A stretch of DNA of 8,969 bases, from assembly GCA_002478115.1 (NCBI GenBank), contig DLMH01000200.1:1-8969 (forward strand). The letters run 5' to 3'. The stretch comes from Candidatus Acidiferrum typicum (GTDB lineage: Bacteria; Acidobacteriota; Terriglobia; Acidiferrales; UBA7541). Under the pieces are notes generated by a model. That model was not told the DNA's origin, made no database searches, and was given only the letters and a program-made list of their open reading frames with translations. Below are positions 5,373 to 8,969 of the stretch, piece by piece; position 1 is the first letter of the stretch, and every line of letters starts with the position of its first letter. The position numbers were made by a program, and so were the translations under genes.

Positions 5373-8018
5373 CTAACGAACGCCGCCTGCTGCGAGAATC
5401 TGTTTCAATTCCTCTGTCCAGTAAATGGCCACGCGCAAGTTGCTTCCATGCGAACCGCGCCGCAACATAATGAACCGCCCGTCGCGTGTCACGTCGTAGT
5501 TGGGGATGGAGAGAGCTTGCCCGAAGTCGTACTCGTCCGCGAACAACGCCGCTGGTTTCCCAAAGGTAGGCTCAGCTTTGGACGGGTCAACGGCAACCGC
5601 CATCATGTGTTGGCCTCCACGATAGTAGATCTCTCGGCCCGTACTGCTCCACCGCGCTTGTACTCCGCCGCCTTCGGAAACCTGCCACTGGCGATCGATT
5701 GCGGGAAACCGGCGGACGTAGATCTCCGGCTGGCCTGACTCGTTCGATTGATAGAGTATCCAGTGCCCGTCCGGCGAAAGTTCCGGTCCACCCTCGTACG
5801 CTTGCGTCGCCAGCAAGGGTTTGGGCTGAAATTTGCCGCTGATCGACATCAGGAAAATGTCTCCTGAGGTTTCCGGCCTAATGCGAACATCGAGAATGCT
5901 GTCCGGATCGGGCCCCGGCGACGAAGGATAGTCATTGATACTTCCCTCTGGCACAGGTCCTGCCTTGCCGCTGCCGTTCGCGGCTGCCCAGAAAGGCAGA
6001 TTGAAGCGTCGGAACACCACGCCTTCTCCATCGGAGGTCCAGGTGGGGAAACTTGTCCCCATAGCGGGGGCTGCGATCTTGGCATGTGTCCCGCGCAACA
6101 TGTCGAGCGCTTCAATGACGCTCCCTTCTCTCTCCACTAGAAGGCGGCGTCCATCCGGCGAAATCCGAGGGGCTCCATAGCGATCCAGCGGCAGGTTGAG
6201 GGCCAGCTCCGAACCGTCACGGCCCACGGATATCACTCTCTTGGAATCAAAGTCCGCAGGCACGAAGACCAAATCGCCTATGGATGACAACTGGAAACCC
6301 AGGCTGCCAGAACGCACCGTGCATACTACACCGGCCGGTATAACGGGCACCGCTGTCCCGGTCGTGGTCGCGCTCTTCTCGTTGAAAGGCACCGCCCACA
6401 CCGCGCCGTCGCGTCCAAACAGCAGATGACCAGTGGGTGACCACACGGGAGTGACGGCATGCTCAATCACTACCGTCCTTTTCTGGCCATCAAGGGACAC
6501 CGCTTCGATCCGTTCTGTGCCCGCATCGCTGGTCAAGCTAGAGAACAACACTACTCGCCCTGCCGGCAACACCGCGGGGTCGCTGTGCAGTACTTCGTGC
6601 CGGGCGGCATCGAGTACCGTTAACTGGCGGGGCGTGCCGCCGTTGGCGGGCACACTCCATAACGCGCCACCGTCATTATAAACAATGTCCGTTGAGACCC
6701 AGGCCACACTGCTGGACAGATCGGCGCCATGCGCCAGGACTGCTCGCTGCTGATCGGACAGCGACATTCGCGTGACTGTTCCACTGCCGAGCGCAAATGC
6801 CACGCTCTTGCTGTCGGGAGAGAAATATGCGGCGTTCACGCCCGTGCTATCGCTGATCTCGGTAGCCTCTGGACGGTCGAGCCGTCGAATGAAGAGTCGC
6901 CGCACACCATCTCTTACGCCGATCATCGCGACACTCTGTCCGTCTGGCGAGATCGCGAATCCACCCTGCAGCCCCGAGATCGGTTCGACATTGGGCGGAT
7001 AGGCGATTTCCAGGTGCATCGCAGAGCCTGAGGCCGCGTAGGAGCCAGTACGATGCCATAACATCCATCCGGCTAAAGCGATTGCCACGGCAGCAACGGC
7101 CCACGGCAGGGCGCGCCACTGCGGCTTCGCCAGGACCGCCGGCGCGGCGGCTTCTGGCGCCGCATTCATCGCATCCTCCAGCATCAGCCGCGCTTCCCCA
7201 ATATCCCGCAGACGCCGTCTATCGTCCTTCGCCAAACAGCGCCGCAGCAGCTCGCGAACGCGCCCGGGCAAATTCTTCGGAAGCAAGCTCCAATCTGGCT
7301 CGGCGCGCACCACCGCCGCCATAATGTCGGTCGCAGTTTCGCCTACATACATCTGGCGGCCCGTGAGCATTTCGAAGAGCACCACCCCAAATGACCAGAT
7401 GTCCGCCCGCCGGTCCACTGCCTTGCCCTTCGCCTGCTCGGGCGACATGTAGGCGGCAGTCCCGAGAATGATCCCCGCCTTCGTGGCCTCCAACGTCAAG
7501 GTAGGAGAGTCGGAGAGGTTCCTCGGCCCGGCGTCACCTTGCAATGCCTTGGCCAGCCCGAAGTCGAGCACTTTGACCTTGCCATCATGCGTGACTTTGA
7601 TGTTGGCCGGTTTCAGGTCGCGGTGAATGATGCCGCGCTCGTGCGCGTACTCGAGCCCTTCCGCAATTTGCTTCGCGATGGGCAACGCTTCTTCCAGCGG
7701 GATCGCGCCTTCCCTGATTCGGTCGGCGAGCGTCGGCCCTTCCACCAGTTCCATCACCAGCGCACGCACGCCCCCGCTGTCTTCGAGGCCGTAGATGGCA
7801 GCGATGTTGGTGTGGTTGAAGGATGCGAGAACTTGCGCCTCACGCTGGAAGCGAGCCATGAGCTGCGTATCCTGGGTAAATTCCTGCAGAATCACTTTCA
7901 GCGCAACATCTCGTCCCAGTTTCGAATCCGCAGCGCGATACACCTCACCCATGCCGCCGGTGCCGAGCGGCGATCGGATTTCGTAAGGCCCGAGTTTCGT
8001 GCCCGAGGCTAGAGCCAT
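5373..8018 (-). CDS. Membrane Ser/Thr protein kinase with TolB/PD40-type propeller
   Basis: An 881-residue PknB-like sensor kinase. The kinase domain is complete: glycine-rich loop GTGGMGEVYRA (19-29), K41 in VALKV, catalytic loop IIHRDLKPANI (130-140, D134 and N139), DFG at 152-154, a Ser/Thr-rich activation segment SDSPTLTLEAT (169-179) likely to be autophosphorylated, SPEQ at 192-195, and DIWSFG at 206-211. A single transmembrane helix spans about 304-321. The external part carries at least six PD40/TolB-type blades with the SPDG-like turn (around 357, 400, 527, 620, 748 and 791), plausibly an eight-bladed or smaller propeller that binds a ligand or the cell wall. This domain order is very common in Acidobacteriota. 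The ATG has no ribosome binding site, but a TATAAT box lies 12 bases upstream, suggesting a nearly leaderless mRNA. RidA lies downstream on the same strand, 205 bases away with a repeat between, so co-transcription is doubtful. The ligand and the phosphorylation targets are unknown. Confidence 0.93.
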   Translation of the reverse strand: MALASGTKLGPYEIRSPLGTGGMGEVYRAADSKLGRDVALKVILQEFTQDTQLMARFQREAQVLASFNHTNIAAIYGLEDSGGVRALVMELVEGPTLADRIREGAIPLEEALPIAKQIAEGLEYAHERGIIHRDLKPANIKVTHDGKVKVLDFGLAKALQGDAGPRNLSDSPTLTLEATKAGIILGTAAYMSPEQAKGKAVDRRADIWSFGVVLFEMLTGRQMYVGETATDIMAAVVRAEPDWSLLPKNLPGRVRELLRRCLAKDDRRRLRDIGEARLMLEDAMNAAPEAAAPAVLAKPQWRALPWAVAAVAIALAGWMLWHRTGSYAASGSAMHLEIAYPPNVEPISGLQGGFAISPDGQSVAMIGVRDGVRRLFIRRLDRPEATEISDSTGVNAAYFSPDSKSVAFALGSGTVTRMSLSDQQRAVLAHGADLSSSVAWVSTDIVYNDGGALWSVPANGGTPRQLTVLDAARHEVLHSDPAVLPAGRVVLFSSLTSDAGTERIEAVSLDGQKRTVVIEHAVTPVWSPTGHLLFGRDGAVWAVPFNEKSATTTGTAVPVIPAGVVCTVRSGSLGFQLSSIGDLVFVPADFDSKRVISVGRDGSELALNLPLDRYGAPRISPDGRRLLVEREGSVIEALDMLRGTHAKIAAPAMGTSFPTWTSDGEGVVFRRFNLPFWAAANGSGKAGPVPEGSINDYPSSPGPDPDSILDVRIRPETSGDIFLMSISGKFQPKPLLATQAYEGGPELSPDGHWILYQSNESGQPEIYVRRFPAIDRQWQVSEGGGVQARWSSTGREIYYRGGQHMMAVAVDPSKAEPTFGKPAALFADEYDFGQALSIPNYDVTRDGRFIMLRRGSHGSNLRVAIYWTEELKQILAAGGVR

Positions 8019-8029
8019 TCGTGCGCGTA

Positions 8030-8035
8030 ATTATA
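8030..8035 (-). promoter_or_regulatory. Perfect -10 box of the kinase gene
   Basis: TATAAT reads on the minus strand from 8035 to 8030, a six-of-six match to the -10 consensus. Transcription would begin around 8022-8023, leaving about four bases before the ATG at 8018. No TTGACA-like -35 is present at 16-18 bases; that position is occupied by the GTGCA/TGCAC dyad, which suggests either activator dependence or repression. Chance occurrence is possible, but the spacing to a start codon that lacks a ribosome binding site supports function. Confidence 0.5.
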
Positions 8036-8039
8036 GCCT

Positions 8040-8055
8040 GTGCAGTACGTTGCAC
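8040..8055. promoter_or_regulatory. Operator-like dyad GTGCA-N6-TGCAC by the kinase promoter
   Basis: GTGCA (8040-8044) and TGCAC (8051-8055) are perfect inverted arms around GTACGT. The site starts five bases upstream of the kinase -10 box and spans the -10/-35 spacer and part of the -35 position, so a bound dimer would contact or block RNA polymerase. The five-base arms are short, so chance cannot be excluded. Confidence 0.35.
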
Positions 8056-8079
8056 GTGGATGCGAAGATTCTGGGTGTG

Positions 8080-8122
8080 TTGTCGGCAAACCTTACCTTG
8101 GGATTACTTCCCGCTTGTCCGT
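8080..8122 (+). repeat. Repeat copy B, right palindrome arm replaced
   Basis: GTCGGCAAACCTTACCTTG (8082-8100) is identical to 5268-5286 of copy A. After a three-base deletion, GGATTA (8101-8106) again matches. Then eight bases, CTTCCCGC (8107-8114), stand in place of GGTAAGAG, and TTGTCCGT (8115-8122) matches the repeat's right end with one change. Both ends are therefore kept, while the hairpin is lost. It lies 62 bases upstream of the kinase start, in the kinase-dinB divergent region. Confidence 0.6.
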
Positions 8123-8134
8123 CACTCGGGTGCC

Positions 8135-8149
8135 ATCCAAATGTTGGAT
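8135..8149. promoter_or_regulatory. Perfect short dyad ATCCAA-ATG-TTGGAT
   Basis: Six-base perfect arms separated by three bases, in the divergent kinase-dinB region about 130 bases before the dinB start. The right arm runs into GGATCAA, a heptamer that recurs in either orientation at 8184-8190 and 8252-8258. It could be a regulator site or a small hairpin. Confidence 0.3.
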
Positions 8150-8182
8150 CAATCTTTCCAGTCACATGCAAGTTTTTCGCCC

Positions 8183-8259
8183 TTTGATCCGAAATTTGCT
8201 CAAACTTTGGGAGTAGTGCTACGTCTAACCCCCGACGGAATTTCTGAAAGCGGATCAAA
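8183..8259. promoter_or_regulatory. Nine-base inverted repeat flanking the dinB upstream region
   Basis: TTTGATCCG (8183-8191) and CGGATCAAA (8251-8259) are exact reverse complements 59 bases apart. The second arm ends four bases before the AAGGAG ribosome binding site (8263-8268). If both arms are transcribed they could pair and place the ribosome site next to a stem; if not, they could be paired protein sites able to loop the promoter. I could not find a convincing -10/-35 pair between them. Confidence 0.35.
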
Positions 8260-8277
8260 ACTAAGGAGCAATCTACA

Positions 8278-8853
8278 ATGAAACGGTCTCCACTTGCGCT
8301 AGTTGCGGTCACTCTGCTTGCTGCCGTTGGAATGAGTCTTCACAGTCAGGCCCAAACGCAGAATCAAGTTCCGAGTCCGGCGCGCTCCCGATCCGATGAG
8401 ATGTTGGACAGGTGGAACGACATTGGGAACAAACTCGTCGCTATGGCGAAGGATTTTCCCGAAGACAAATACGACTTCAAGGTGCAGAAGGACCAGCGCA
8501 CCTTCGCCCAGAATCTTCTCCACGCCGCCGCACTGGATTTCGTTCTGATACGCAGGGTTTCCGGATCCAAGGTCGGGCCTGACTTCGGCGAGGGCGACAA
8601 TCCTTCGCGCGACGCTTTCAAGACCAAGGCCGACGTGGTGAAGTTCGTGCAGGAGGCCGTCGCCGACGGAGCGCAAGTGATTCAACAGCAGGGCGACGCG
8701 GGGCTGGACAATACATCGAAATTTTTTGGGAACCGGCTGGCCCACAACTCCTCCATCTGGACGTTCGCCATCGAGCACAGCGGCGAGCACTATGGCCAGC
8801 TTGTGGTCTACTATCGTGCGAATAACCTAGTGCCACCGGACTCGCGGCGCTAA
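8278..8853 (+). CDS. Exported DinB-like four-helix-bundle protein
   Basis: A 191-residue protein of the DinB/YfiT-like superfamily: four-helix bundles that hold a divalent metal through three histidines and include thiol-dependent transferases and hydrolases. The likely ligands are H82 (NLLHAAA) and the pair H167 and H171 in EHSGEHYGQLVVYYR, a typical family ending followed by NNLVPPDS. The N-terminus is a signal peptide: KR at 2-3, a hydrophobic core at 5-20 and a probable cut after SQA at 25. The protein is therefore predicted outside the cytoplasm, unlike the founding DNA-damage-induced DinB of Bacillus; the name should not be read as the E. coli DNA polymerase IV gene. AAGGAG at 8263-8268, nine bases before the ATG, supports the start. 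The gene is divergent from the kinase and may share its regulation. The enzymatic role is unknown. Confidence 0.82.
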   Translation: MKRSPLALVAVTLLAAVGMSLHSQAQTQNQVPSPARSRSDEMLDRWNDIGNKLVAMAKDFPEDKYDFKVQKDQRTFAQNLLHAAALDFVLIRRVSGSKVGPDFGEGDNPSRDAFKTKADVVKFVQEAVADGAQVIQQQGDAGLDNTSKFFGNRLAHNSSIWTFAIEHSGEHYGQLVVYYRANNLVPPDSRR

Positions 8854-8895
8854 TGCGGTAATAAGGTCCTCGAAAGTTCAAGACTGCAATTCCTG

Positions 8896-8949
8896 ACTCC
8901 CGTATTGTCGGCCAACCTTACCTTACCGGGTTAGGTAAGAGTTGCCCGT
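8896..8949 (+). repeat. Repeat copy C, intact hairpin
   Basis: A 54-base copy of the unit at 5257-5311, in the same orientation, 43 bases after the dinB stop. The strongest stem is CTTACCT (8917-8923) with AGGTAAG (8933-8939) around a nine-base loop; GGC and AAC on the left can also pair with GTT and GCC on the right if bulges are allowed. Right-end sequence from TTAGGTAAG to GCCCGT is identical in both intact copies. The window ends 20 bases later, so the next gene is unseen. Confidence 0.72.
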
Positions 8950-8969
8950 CAGAACGAAGCCGCTTACGC

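Noticed and set aside
8082..8942. The three repeats as a CRISPR array
   Set aside because: Copies are kilobases apart with genes between them, not regularly spaced by short spacers, and no cas gene is present.

Overview
The window looks like chromosomal DNA of a soil-type bacterium, most probably an Acidobacteriota member. Supporting signs are the moderately high GC, the large protein kinase fused to a TolB/PD40-type propeller, the exported DinB-like protein and the exported amidohydrolase. The first three are gene styles that are especially common in that phylum. This is an inference from gene content, not a phylogenetic placement.

Left part (about 1-5200): four genes that together read as a D-amino-acid scavenging set. 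They are an exported N-acyl-D-amino-acid deacylase-like amidohydrolase (93-1535, +), an APC-family amino acid permease (1665-3077, -), a fold-type III PLP enzyme of the D-threonine aldolase / D-serine dehydratase family (3391-4620, +) and a RidA enamine/imine deaminase (4709-5167, -). The likely flow is: release of D-amino acids from N-acyl forms outside the cytoplasm, import, PLP-dependent elimination or cleavage, then clearance of the reactive enamine/imine by RidA. The four genes alternate in direction, so they are not one operon. The permease and PLP-enzyme genes share a 313-base divergent region, and each convergent pair is separated by a short spacer with inverted-repeat structure.

Right part (about 5200-8969): a membrane-anchored Ser/Thr kinase with a C-terminal beta-propeller (5373-8018, -), divergent from an exported DinB-like protein (8278-8853, +). 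The 259-base region between them is dense in signals. It holds a perfect TATAAT box so close to the kinase ATG that the mRNA would be almost leaderless, an operator-like dyad beside that box, two further inverted repeats, and a diverged copy of a repeat.

The least explained feature is a family of three short repeats of about 43-55 bases, at 5257-5311, 8080-8122 and 8896-8949, all in the same orientation. Two copies can form a long imperfect hairpin. The third keeps both outer ends, but its right palindrome arm is replaced by unrelated sequence of the same length. The two intact copies flank the kinase-dinB pair as direct repeats. I see no rRNA, tRNA, CRISPR array, transposase or integrase.
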